From Chrysomallon squamiferum (Eukaryota > Mollusca > Gastropoda > Neomphalida > Peltospiridae), in NCBI GenBank assembly GCA_012295275.1, contig CM022675.1, positions 8,940,193-8,990,192 on the forward strand: a DNA stretch of 50,000 nucleotides. The letters are read 5' to 3'. This document shows positions 38,046 to 48,959 of the stretch, one piece after another. Under the pieces are notes generated by a model. It saw only the letters and a program-made list of their open reading frames with translations. It made no database searches and had not been told where the DNA came from. The translations under genes and the position numbers were made by a program. Position 1 is the first letter of the stretch; each line of letters starts with the position of its first letter.

Positions 38046-38799
38046 AGCAGTAGTAGTCACAGAAGTAATAGTGGTAGAGGTTTAAATCAAAAATAATAAA
38101 TTAGTGTTCCAATATTTATATTATACATCTTGTATTTTCTACATTTCTTGCATTACAAAAAAAAATATATGTAAAAAAAAAATCAACAAAAATTTAGTGT
38201 TATGAGGCTAACTATCTCCTTCCCCAAAACATTTATTGCTATTTTAATACTAACTTTCAGGTAGTGTGAAACTGGAATAAAATAATACTTATTATCTGAA
38301 CAGAGACTGAGAAATATGAAGATTAATAATAATAAAATAATAATAATAATAATTAATAAATAAATAATAATTAATTGATAAGAATAGTTGGAAAAGTGTT
38401 CGTGTCAACTTGTATCTTTTGGTACTGTAAGTAATTTATACTTCTGTCACATTAAATTAATACATTTTCAACTTTCAAATACTGCTTAACTCTCTGTATT
38501 CGTCACCATTCCTAGAAATATCAAAATTCCTCAAAAAGCGATGAACTTTTGACTGACACACTTCTATTTATAGGATTTAAGCCGAAGCTTGTTGAAAAGT
38601 GAAAGCACAAAAAAAGTAAACAAAATATAGGACACCTTCAAAATAGACAAAACTGACAATTGTGGCGGTATTAATCATACATGTAAGGATGGTTTTTGCT
38701 GTAAAGATGACAGACGCATCTATTATTTCATAGATAATAATTATTGTTGGGCTAATATTTGTACATGTTGATTATTTTACGTACCAAATGTAGAACTGA

Positions 38800-38890
38800 C
38801 TACAATTTTGGCTGCAAACTGACAGCTGCGCATGTGCCATCGGTAGGTGGCATTACAATCAGCGAGGTTTACTTCCGGGGAAAAAAGGGG
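38800..38890. promoter_or_regulatory. Candidate bidirectional promoter (ETS-like and NRF1-like sites)
   Basis: Local rise in G+C and CpG against a very AT-rich background. TGCGCATGTGC (38827-38837) is one base from the NRF1 site TGCGCATGCGC. ACTTCCGG (38871-38878) is an ETS/GABP site. Such pairs mark TATA-less, often divergent promoters. No transcription start is visible from sequence, so this is inference. Confidence 0.4.
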
Positions 38891-39181
38891 CCTTAATTTT
38901 GACAAATATGAGAGGCCTTGTCTGGTTGTGTGTACATTGATTAATAAGAGTGTTCACGTGTATGTTTGAAATTTTACTAAATTATTTTTTTTAACATTAC
39001 AAGTTTGAAAAAAATATATATCGTAATTGAGAGATAAACTGGTGACACTGATGATATAAAATGACCTTTTATCATTGATGCAGGCACATGTTGTTAGCAT
39101 TTACCAATGTGATCGAAGACTCAGTCACTGAAGAAATGTCTCTTAATAGCTATCGAATCGGAAAGCTTTTGTTTTGTTTAG

Positions 39182-39182
<1 letters not shown>

Positions 39183-39258
<76 letters not shown>

Positions 39259-39260
39259 TT
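39183..39260. repeat. AAT/ATT inverted microsatellite (hairpin)
   Basis: About 17 AAT units run straight into about 9 ATT units, forming a near-perfect palindrome about 280 bp upstream of the G6PC start codon. Confidence 0.92.
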
Positions 39261-39537
39261 AAATAAATAAATAAATAAAAGACAAAATAGTGAAGTATAT
39301 TAATAGTATAAAGACTTTATCTTGTGGAATATATGTAACTTTTCAAAACGTTTCATCATCATAATAATAATAATAATAATAAATAATAATAATAATAATA
39401 ATAGCAAAAACAACTTGTTAGATCTTAGTAACTATATCTTCTATAATATTTATGTCATATTTTTTATTATTATTATTATTATTAATTTTTTTTTTTTTTA
39501 GTTTTTCAAATAAAGAAATCAAAATATTAAGAAAAAA

Positions 39538-39597
39538 ATGGATGGAATACATGCAGGTGGAATAACCTTTATACTGAAACTACAATATTATTTCAAG
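39538..39597 (+). CDS. G6PC: G6PC exon 1 (coding)
   Basis: Codes MDGIHAGGITFILKLQYYFK, donor GTAAAA, phase 0. A probable exon boundary (TTTTTTAG, 39500-39501) lies 36 bp before the ATG, so an untranslated upstream exon is likely. Confidence 0.8.
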
Positions 39598-39839
39598 GTA
39601 AAACAATTATTATTATTATTATTATTATTATTTATTACTACAACTACTTCTAGTATTAGTATTAGTTACTACTTGTATTACTACTACTACTACTTGTAGT
39701 ATTAGTATTACTGTTGTTACTACTACTGCTAGTATTACTACCACTATTACTACTATGACAATTGCAGCTAATATTTGTTCAAGTATATTAACTATTACTA
39801 TTACCACTATACTGTACTACTACAGTATTACTACTGCAC

Positions 39840-39878
<39 letters not shown>

Positions 39879-39937
39879 GTTATTGTTATTATTATTATTG
39901 TTATTGTTATTATTATTATTATTATTATTATTTTATG

Positions 39938-39976
<39 letters not shown>

Positions 39977-42900
39977 GTTATTGTTATTATAGTTATTATT
40001 ATTATTATTATTATTTTTATTATTTCTGTTTAGGATTACAGTGAAATGATGCTGTTCCTCTCTCACATAGGAGATCCAAGAAATGCTTTTCTTGTCTATT
40101 TTCCCATCGCCTACTTCATCCATCACTCAGTTGGCAAAAGAGTTGTCATGGTAGCAGCAGTATCAGAATGGCTGAATGCAATTTTCAAATGGTAAAAATC
40201 AAATATGATTATTTTATTTCAAAGAAAAAAAACAAAAAAAAACAACGAAAAACCCTACCAAAACAGAACATTTAATGTTACTGTATGTGTTATTACTAGT
40301 ATTATTATTATTACTATTACTACTACTTCTGCTACTGCAGCTACTACTACTACTAGTATTACTGTTACTATCTAGTGCTGCTAGTGTTCTTATTGTTATT
40401 AATAATTATTACTATTGCATATATTTTATTTATTTATTTCATATATTTCATATTTTTATAATCATCATCATCTTCATTATCATTATTAATGTAATGATCA
40501 TAATTATTATTATTACTACCATTGCTACTACATTTATTTATTTATTTTTATAATATCATCTTCATCATCATTATTATATACTGTAAATATTATTATTATT
40601 ACTATATTTATTACATTACTTTATTTTTATTACATTATTTTACTGTTATGATGATCATCATCATCATTTGTATTATTATTATTATTATATTTATTTCTGT
40701 TATGTTACATGATTGCAATATTAATATTATTTATATTACTTACATTTGTAAAAGTTAACTTAACCTGGTATAAAAAAATAACCTGAACATTTACTATCTT
40801 TCTGAAGAACAGATCTATTTCAACCTACCAACCAAACTTTGCAAATAATAAAGTATTACAATAATATAATACGCAGCCATTTTCTTTGTTTTTGTATTTA
40901 TGAAGAAATTTATTTGATGGATGTTGGAAAAAAATCTGACAGAGGGTGAAATGTTGCCTGTAAATTCGCTTGTTTTAATAATTATTGTGGGATATAATCA
41001 ATTAATTTTCAATATTGCAGGTTGCTATATGGACAGCGGCCATATTGGTGGGTACATGAATCCAGTGTGTATGAAATCCCACCACAGTTAGACCAGTTTC
41101 GACTTACTTGCGAAACTGGGCCGGGTAGGTAATTTATTTCTTCTGCTTATTTATTTATTTATTTATTATGTTATTATTATTATGTTTTTTTTTACCAGAC
41201 AGTAATGTTTTTTAAAAATTTAAAAAAAAAAAAATAATAATAAAAGTAGTAGTAGTAGTATAGTAATACTAGTAGTAGCAGTAAAAATTAAATATAAAAA
41301 ATATTTATATAAACTTAAATGAAATAAATATTATGTTTGGTGATCTAGTATCTAAGTATTTATTTTTTATTTATTTATTTATTTTTGAAATGGCTAAATA
41401 ATTTTTTTTTAATTTTATTTTAGGAAGTCCATCAGGACATGCCATGGTAACATCATCTGTTCTCTTTCTTCTAGTCTCAGAATTTATCTACTACAGAAAA
41501 ATTACCAGGTTTATATTTTTATTTATTCTATATTTATTTTATTATTTTACTTTACTTTACTTTATTCATTTTTATTTTATTTTGTCTTGATTTATTTTAT
41601 TTTATTTTATTTATGTCATTATTTTACTTTATTTTATTTTATTTTTTTTATTTTTATCTTTTATTTATTTTATTTTTATTTTATTTCATTTTATTTTGTT
41701 TTCCTTTTATTTTTGTTATTTACTTTTTTAATTATATTTATTTATTATTTTATTTTATTTTATTTAATATCAAATAATTAAAAATAATAAAAACTTTTCA
41801 TAGAACAGTTATTACATTTAAGATCAGATATGTTACATCTTCCTGACAATGAATTCATTTGACTAATTTCTCATTATGGCCAGTGCTCCATTTTTACTAA
41901 TAAAAAAAACCTTTCACAAATAAATAAATTATAAAATTGTTAAGAATATCTGTATATAATTAAATAAGTTTATTTTATTTATAGGTTTTCAGTAAAACTG
42001 GTGTGTTGGTTTATTTTTGGTTTGATAATGTTGGCTGTCAATCTGTCAAGGTGTTTTATAGCAACCCATTTTCCACATCAAGTCATTGCTGGTGTAGCTG
42101 TTGGTATGTTTTTTGTATTTTCCTCCTTTTAAAATAGAGCACCTCAACATATTCTTTTTTTGACAGGTAATTGTGTAGTTATGAGAGAAATTTTTCATTA
42201 TCTTTTCATTATTGTTGTTGTATTTATTTTTATAATTATTATTTTTTTTATTATCATTTTTATATTATTAAAATTATAACCATTTTTGTTATTGTTGTAT
42301 TATAATTATCATTATTATTATATACTTATCATAATCATCATCATCATTACTAATGGGAATAGTATTGTTATTATTTTTATAATTATTATTACTTTTCTTA
42401 TCAATTTTATTTCATAAATATTTTAACCATTTTTATTACTGTTGTATTATATTTATCATTATTATGATATTTACCATACCATCATCATCATCATCACTAC
42501 TGTTTATAATACTGTTATTATTTTATTATTATAATTATTATTACTTTTATTACCAGTTTTATTGTATTAATATTATTACCATTTCTTTTTTGTTATTGTT
42601 ATTATTATTATTATTACTTCTTAATGCATATTTCATAACTTAGCAAATTTACACTCATACATTATGATTATAAATGGTTAAAAATAAGAAATATTAATTT
42701 AAAAAACTAGTAATCTTTAATTTAAAATAATCTTTTTTTCCTTCTCGACACAGGAATTCTCCTTGCCGTCACTTTCAACAGCATTTCAACGACATCGCTG
42801 TCCCTGAAGCATTACGCAGTTGCCTCGGCATTGATTCTTAGCAGCACCGTCACAGCTTACTTCATCATCATCCTGCTTGGTTTTGATCCTGTATGGTCGA

Positions 42901-43864
42901 TATCGTTTGCAACAAAATGGTGTGCAAGACCAGAATGGATACACTTAGACACAACTTTGTTTTATTCCATAGTCAGAGATTGTTCATGTCTTTTAGGTAA
43001 AAATTTTTTTACAATTTTATTAATATAAAAAAAAAAAAAATGTCATATATTGTTAATATTTTATAGGTATTATGATTAAATAGACAGCTTTCATACTGTT
43101 ATGCAATAGGAAAGAAAAATGGGATTATGTGTCATTCATATTAAATGTGTTTCAGTTAAGCAGTCAGTCTGAGTACTGATAGTTATTGAGATCTATTCCT
43201 GGTCGTAGTTCATGTTTTCTTGTCTACTGGAAGGTTGCAAATAAAGTTTCTTTCTGTAATTGATCATAATAATCCATATTTAATATATTTTCTGCGAGCA
43301 TTAAGTTTATTATCTTTATTATTTCTTTATACCAGAACAAAAAATTTAACAAATTTCTTATATTAATAATAATAATAATAATAATGGTATTAGTAAATGT
43401 CATAATGGTGTAATGAAATAAATCTTACAAAAATATCTCATTACCGTATGCAGTTAAAAAAAATAATTAGAGATATTATTTATTGACACAGTTTGATAAA
43501 TATATATATATATATTTAATTTTTAAAATTATTATTATTATTAATATTTTATTTTATTACTTTGGTTTGTATTTTCATTTTTTTTTTTTTTCACTTTATT
43601 TCAGGAATGGGAATAGGAGTTTATCTGGCAGGGGAAGACAACTCTGAATGGAATCTTTTCTCGAGGCTGTTTCAGATTATCTTATCTTTGACAGCCGCTC
43701 AGATTGAAGAGATAATCGTTGTCCCTCATGAACCCCAGCTTGTTTTTTACACGCTAGCGTCAATAAAATACATAATTCTTTTTATTGTTATTATAAACAT
43801 CATTCCAAAGATTAGCGAGCTGTTGATGAGACTTGTGTTTGGAACTAGAAAGAAAGATGCATGA
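39538..43864 (+). CDS. G6PC: Glucose-6-phosphatase catalytic subunit-like, 7 coding exons
   Basis: ER membrane phosphatase of the PAP2/acid-phosphatase superfamily, expected to hydrolyse glucose 6-phosphate in the ER lumen as the last step of gluconeogenesis and glycogenolysis. The spliced frame is 342 residues (human G6PC1 357, G6PC3 346). The three-part signature is complete: K72-x6-R79-P80 in KWLLYGQRPYWW, P110-S-G-H113 in CETGPGSPSGHAM, and S157-R158-x5-H164 in SRCFIATHFPHQVIAG. Several hydrophobic segments fit the nine-span topology. The C-terminus KKDA fits a dilysine ER-retrieval signal. ATG 39538 is the first Met after an in-frame TAA at 39511. All exon phases agree. It cannot be assigned to the 1, 2 or 3 paralogue; an invertebrate gene may predate that split. 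Confidence 0.95.
39606..40023 (+). repeat. ATT/ACT/TTG triplet microsatellites in G6PC intron 1
   Basis: ATT runs at 39606-39630, 39843-39930 and 39943-40015, with an ACT-rich stretch at 39640-39760. The array runs into the exon 2 acceptor. Confidence 0.9.
40034..40191 (+). CDS. G6PC: G6PC exon 2
   Basis: Codes DYSEMMLFLSHIGDPRNAFL followed by VYFPIAYFIHHSVGKRVVMV and AAVSEWLNAIFK. Matches GDPRNAF/FPI and GDWLNLVFKW of G6PC. Ends phase 2. Confidence 0.94.
40192..41020 (+). other. G6PC intron 2
   Basis: ACT/ATT and CATCAT triplet-rich first half (40290-40700), unique AT-rich second half, acceptor AATATTGCAG. No exon seen. Confidence 0.7.
41021..41124 (+). CDS. G6PC: G6PC exon 3 (Arg of catalytic signature)
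   Basis: Codes LLYGQRPYWWVHESSVYEIP then PQLDQFRLTCETGP. Carries R79-P80 and the CETGPG motif. Ends phase 1 at GTAGGT. Confidence 0.96.
41424..41508 (+). CDS. G6PC: G6PC exon 4 (PSGH motif)
   Basis: Codes SPSGHAMVTSSVLFLLVSEF IYYRKIT. PSGH holds the proton-donor His (H113 here, H119 in human). Ends phase 2 at GTTTAT. Confidence 0.95.
41509..41984 (+). other. G6PC intron 4
   Basis: TTTTA/TTTA-rich tract (41510-41765), then unique AT-rich sequence. Confidence 0.7.
41985..42103 (+). CDS. G6PC: G6PC exon 5 (nucleophile His)
   Basis: Codes a membrane span then VNLSRCFIATHFPHQVIAGV. H164 corresponds to H176, the phospho-acceptor His of human G6PC1. Ends phase 1 at GTATGT. Confidence 0.95.
42104..42753 (+). 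other. G6PC intron 5
   Basis: Contains two to three diverged copies of a repeat of roughly 190-bp period (TTATTATYATTTTTATA... CATCATCATCATCAYTACT, around 42190-42360, 42360-42510 and 42510-42610). Confidence 0.6.
42754..42996 (+). CDS. G6PC: G6PC exon 6
   Basis: Codes ILLAVTFNSISTTSLSLKHY, a membrane span, then KWCARPEWIHLDTTLFYSIV. Matches RWCEQPEWVHIDTTPFASL of G6PC. Ends phase 1 at GTAAAA. Confidence 0.95.
42997..43604 (+). other. G6PC intron 6
   Basis: Mostly unique AT-rich sequence with a short AAT run (43366-43384) and an AT run (43500-43514). Acceptor TTATTTCAG. No exon seen. Confidence 0.7.
43605..43864 (+). CDS. G6PC: G6PC exon 7 (last), with KKDA terminus
   Basis: Codes MGIGVYLAGEDNSEWNLFSR, then helices containing QIEEIIVVPHEPQLVFYTLA, ending LVFGTRKKDA and TGA (43862-43864). 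Aligns with the QVELVFYVLS C-terminal span of G6PC. Confidence 0.94.
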
Positions 43865-44136
43865 CTAGATGTAGAATAATTTTAGTTTTATGGACCATTT
43901 TTATACGTTCTACTTGGTTATTTTGAATTTCTATTTATTTAATTGTTTTGTTAGTGCTAATTTTAGAAAATTTCTTGTTACACAATCATTGTTAATTTGT
44001 TAACAGTTGTTTTATTTAAAGATGTTTCTGTTTATTAATAGTTTAAAATTGTTATTATTATGATGATGATGATGATGACTGCTGTAGTAGTTGCAGTCAG
44101 CATTTTTATGTTCATCTGTTGTAGTAAGGTATTGTT

Positions 44137-44169
<33 letters not shown>

Positions 44170-45916
44170 GTAGTTTTAGTGTTTATAGTAGTAGTCAACA
44201 TTTTTATTGTTTTAGTTAATAACTTTATTAGCTATTTCCAAAGAAACCATATCATACACACACACACACACACACGCATACACAGACATACACACCTGGA
44301 TACTTATACACACATACATTCAAAGATACACATAAAGACACATGTACACACATACTCATGCACACTGATAATTGAATCTGTATGTGTAATATTATTAGAA
44401 AAAAACTGCCAAAATTTTAGTCTATTTTGATATTATTATATTATGCATGTTACAAATGTTATTGGAAGATTTTATTTTTGGGAAAAATACCTGGTTTAAT
44501 CTGAAACAAATAATAATAAAAAAAAGATTATTAAATTAATTAATTAAAAAGTTTTTCTTCTTCATATAGAAACCTGTTTAAGTTAAAGGATATTAGAAAA
44601 CTAGATTTCCTATTGTTTTTATTCTAGATCCCATACAGAACATAAATAGGAATGTATGGACTTACTGGAATTTTCAGGGGCCATATTTGCATACTGTTAG
44701 GGACCTCTGAGGGGCAATAATGAATGAATTGATCTACCAATCAGAAATCTGTTTAAGGAAAGAATTTTTGGAAAACTGGATTCCAAAAAGTTTTTACTTC
44801 ACAAAACTTCAATCTTTATGGACTTTTCAGTACTTTTAAGAACCAAATCCACATGATTATTATGGACCATTCAGAAATATATATTTAAGGAAAGAGTTCT
44901 TATGGACCATTCTATAGAAATATATGGACTTTTTAGTTCTTTTAAGGACCAGGTCCATATGAAAGAACCAGTCCTGTTGAGATTTCAAATACATAAAGAA
45001 ATTTATGGACATTTCAAATTGTTTTTATTCAAGGTGGTGGTTTATAAAACATAAATAGATGCATACCAGATGCATAATTTTATGTGGTTTCTTTTTTATG
45101 AACTTTTGACATAAATTTTTTGTCCCAAAATATAAGAATATTTAAGGACAACTTTGGAATATTGGAATTTTCAAGGAAAATGATGAAAAAGACAATGGTA
45201 AACACAAAAATATTTTTTTTATGGACCTTTACTGACTTTTTAAGGTTGTCTTGAAATTAAAAGGATTAAAAGGATTGAAAGGATTTTGGAATGTTGGACT
45301 TTAATGGTTTTTAAAGCCCTGTGAGAAATACATTTCATTTAAAGCGAATTCTTATCTTTTTCAAGATCTGAGTCCATTGATTCATTTAACAGCAGGAATT
45401 TAAGCCACATTTTAAGTAGAAAATGCACAGACTGTTGGATGAAAGGACGATATACCACAGATTCTGTTACAATTTGAATCCATGAAACTTCTGAAGTGGT
45501 TACCATAGATACAGATGAAGTGAAAAGTAGGACTGCTTGTTTATAGAAGCAACTGAAGGTGCTCATGAGATGAGATTGAATTAATTGATTCTCAATTTAG
45601 AGTAAGTCTGGATAATAAAAAGATTAAATATCTAACGAAATACAAAAAACAACAGACTCATTTCAACAAGGAATAAATTTTATATAATCAAAAAACAATT
45701 TATAAACTGTTTAAACATGTTTTTTTTTTTTTTTGTTGTTGTTGTTGTTTTCAGGGTTGACAAATCAACATGGAAACAATGAATTAAGACAAATTATTGG
45801 ACATCTATGATTACGAAGATAAAACTGACAAACACCACATTAAAAACAACTGATTCTATTGATGTTCATGTCACCTGGAGAATTTTGGTGATTATTTTTT
45901 CTTTTGTATCTATTTT

Positions 45917-45993
<77 letters not shown>

Positions 45994-46480
45994 AATAAAT
46001 AAATATTTAAAATTAATATTTATATAATAAATAAAAATTTATAACAATAAAAATTTATAATCTTGATCATAATACAATAGAAGTAAAAATATATTTTTTT
46101 TAAAATTGAAATAATTTTTGGTTTGCTAGTTAAATATTATACTTGTAAAAATAAACACTTCATTTATTAGAGGTTTGATTATCAACAACAATTTCTTTTG
46201 ATATGTTTATGACTTCTTCAATAAATAAATAATTCAAATAAAAGAGGTTTAGTTTTGTAAATGCTGAGAAATTGATTGAAAGTTTTGGCTTTAAAGCTTT
46301 CGAAAGGGGAAGTAATTCTGATTAATCATTATAGAGTGCTTTCCCTTTGTTCATAATAATACCTTTCCTGTGTTTAGAAACCCATCAGTGTCTCTTCAGA
46401 TAGTGAAACTTTATTCTTATTAAAGGATTTTTTCAAAATAATGTTTAATACGTATTAATTAATAGTTTGAAATGCCAAAA
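43865..46480 (+). other. G6PC 3' UTR / downstream flank
   Basis: No gene recognised. Contains ATG and ATT triplet runs (44060-44080, 44143-44170), CA-rich tract (44255-44365), a diverged repeat region rich in TATGGACTTTT / AAGGAAAGAGTT phrases (44560-45330) and a long AAT run (45916-45988). A candidate AATAAA at 44515-44520 could end the transcript. Confidence 0.5.
45916..45988. repeat. AAT microsatellite
   Basis: About 23 uninterrupted AAT units followed by AAAT units. Confidence 0.93.
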
Positions 46481-46519
46481 TTTAAAGATCTTGATTGTCA
46501 CATGTCAAGATAAAATATT

Positions 46520-47345
46520 CTGATCAGTCTTTGTGTCTGAATCAAGTTTCTAGATCAGTCATTATATTGTCTAAAATAGATATCTTACAAGTCATTGAAA
46601 TTTATAATAATTTATTTAAAACTGAACTGTCTAAATGAGAGACTTACTGAACTATCTCAAATAAATTTATAAAATACAGTTATTATGTTCAATTTCAGAT
46701 TCTAAGTACTCGTTAATTTTCAAACCAAGTTTCTTTATTGGTTAAAAAAAAAAGATTCTAAAATAATCAAGAAAATGACTAAATTAAGTTTCTGGGGACT
46801 GGCCACTGAAGTGACTAAATAAAGATTGTAGATAGGTCAATAAAATTTCTAAATTAAATTTCTAAGCTCATCAATAACATTTCTGAGTCAAGTTTTAGAT
46901 AAGCTTCTAAAATTAAATAATCAAATTTCTGTGTTAATCAGTTTCCTAGACTAACCATTAAAATAATTAAATCAGATTTCTAGACTGGTCAATTTCTAAA
47001 TCATGTTTTTTACACTGATCAATAAAAATGCCTAAAACAAGTCTCTAGATAGGTCAGTAAAAATTTCTGAATTTTCTTAACTGGTGACTAATACAACTAA
47101 ATCAAAGTTTTTAATTGGTCCATTTCTCTATCAAGTTTCTAGATTGATCAATAAAATGCCTAAATCAGGTTTCTATACTGGTCAGTTTCTAAATCAAGTT
47201 TCTGGACTAATCAGTAAATATAATAAATTAAGTATAAAAAAAAAAAAATTTAAAATTTAAAAAAAAATAAAAATAAAAATAAAATTAAAATTAAAAATTA
47301 AATAATAATAAAAATAAGTAAATCAAGTTTCTAGACTGATTGCAA
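46520..47345. repeat. Degenerate tandem repeat of about 30-34 bp
   Basis: Recurring phrases such as CTAAATCAAGTTTCTAGACT followed by GGTCAATAAAAT, at least 15 diverged copies, interrupted by an A-rich patch at 47230-47315. Confidence 0.8.
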
Positions 47346-47879
47346 TGATATCCATATTTTCAGACTCTTGTCAATAATGTCTAAATAAAGATACCAGAAT
47401 ATCTAAATCACTTCTGTAGAGTTTTAGAACTGGGTAATTTTATAATAATCACTAGCATTTTATTCCAGTATATTTTTTTTTTATTTATTTATATTTAATT
47501 TTAATTTTAATTTTTTTTATTCTTTTTGTTATTTTAGTGGTTAAAATCAAGAGATTTTAAAAATACTTTCTAATTTGCCCTGTTAATTGTGATACGAGAT
47601 AGTCTAGTACATAAAATTTAGAAATGATTTTTTTTCATCATCTGATGTTCAATGATTTCCCTCTTGTACATTAATTTATCATTTCACTGTTTGCACACTT
47701 ACTTCATCATTTTTGCACACTAGTTCATCATTCTGCACAAACTTAATTTAAGGGTACCTAAAAAAAGACCATTTTTGATTAATCAAATTTAACAATATAC
47801 ATGTAAATTTTAAGGAGAATTGGATTTCATGAACTGTATTTTTAAGTAAAAACAAATAATAGTGGAAAAAAGGTTTTCA

Positions 47880-48125
47880 TAGTGAATGAATTATAGTAGT
47901 GGCAATAGCATCACTACTAATAGTAATGATAGTAATACTAGCACTAGTTATGGAAGTAGTTGTACTAATAGTATAATACTGGTAGTACCAGTAGTAGTAA
48001 TAGTAGTAGTAGTAGTAGTAACTTGTATTGGTATTAATACTATATTGAAATAATAGTTGGTAGTAGTATTATGCTGCAGTCATAGTTGTAGTAGTAGTAG
48101 TAGTAGTAGTAGCTGCAATAAAAGC
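47880..48125. repeat. AGT/TAG triplet-rich region
   Basis: Interrupted GTAGTA units, purest at 47990-48022 and 48085-48112. Confidence 0.85.
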
Positions 48126-48429
48126 AGCTCTACGTGATGTTGTAGTAGTTATTTTAACAGAAACAATGCAGTTATTTTTTATATAAAAAAAAAAAAAAAA
48201 AAATTATATATAATAAAATTCATTACCTGTTACAAGGGTTTATTTTTATAATATATACTTTTGATATGTTTGTTAATTTTCATTATTTCACATATCAAAA
48301 AGCTTTTATATGTCATCAAACATTTTGACTGGTTGAGAGACAGAAAAAATAACTATTAACTAACCAACCATTATTATTGTATTATTATTATTATTATGCT
48401 GTAAATGAATTTTGGCAAATGGATTATAT

Positions 48430-48900
48430 ATAGATCTTAAATGAATAAATAAATAAATAAATAAATTAAAAAAAAACTAGTTGCAAAAGTTTAACAAATA
48501 AAATAAAATTGCATTAGTTAAATAAATAAAACAAAATAAAACTAAATCACAGCAGTTAAAATAAAATAAATTGCCATTGTTAAAAATAAATTAAATAAAT
48601 TAAATAAATAATAAAATATAAAAAATAAAATATAAAAATTAAATTGCAGCAGTTAAATAAAAAATTAAATTGTCATTGTTACAAAAAAATAAATAAATAA
48701 TTAAAATAAAATAAAATAAAATAAATTAAAATAAAATAAAATTACAGCAGTTAAATAAACCCTAATCTTAAGAAATTGATGTTGTAAAAACCAATAAATA
48801 AATAAATAAATAAATGCAGAGTGCAGCAGTAAAATAAATGAATAAATAAATAAATCTAACTGCAGCAGTAAAATAAATGAAACAGTCAAAAAAATGAAAC
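48430..48900. repeat. AAAT/AAAAT-rich repeats with GCAGCAGTTAAA spacer
   Basis: A-rich tetra/pentanucleotide runs alternating with a repeated TGCAGCAGTTAAATAAA or TTGCCATTGTTA phrase (about 48550, 48575, 48645, 48670, 48745, 48825 and 48862). Confidence 0.8.
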
Positions 48901-48959
48901 AGTAACGAAGTGCAGAAGTTATTGAAATGAGTAATACGGAACAGAATAAATGGAAATAA

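Larger units (their letters stand above)
36996..39537. other. Region between divergent ATF2-like and G6PC-like genes
   Basis: Must contain the 5' UTRs and promoters of both genes. AAAT tracts at 37118-37135, 37380-37412 and 37638-37682, an AAT-AAG-AGT triplet cluster at 37964-38045, and an AAT/ATT hairpin at 39183-39260. A CpG-containing patch at 38800-38890 is the best promoter candidate. Confidence 0.6.

Noticed and set aside
45339-45566. Minus-strand open frame of 75 codons, not low-complexity
   Set aside because: No recognised domain, no clear splice context and no conserved motif. Length is within chance for this much DNA.
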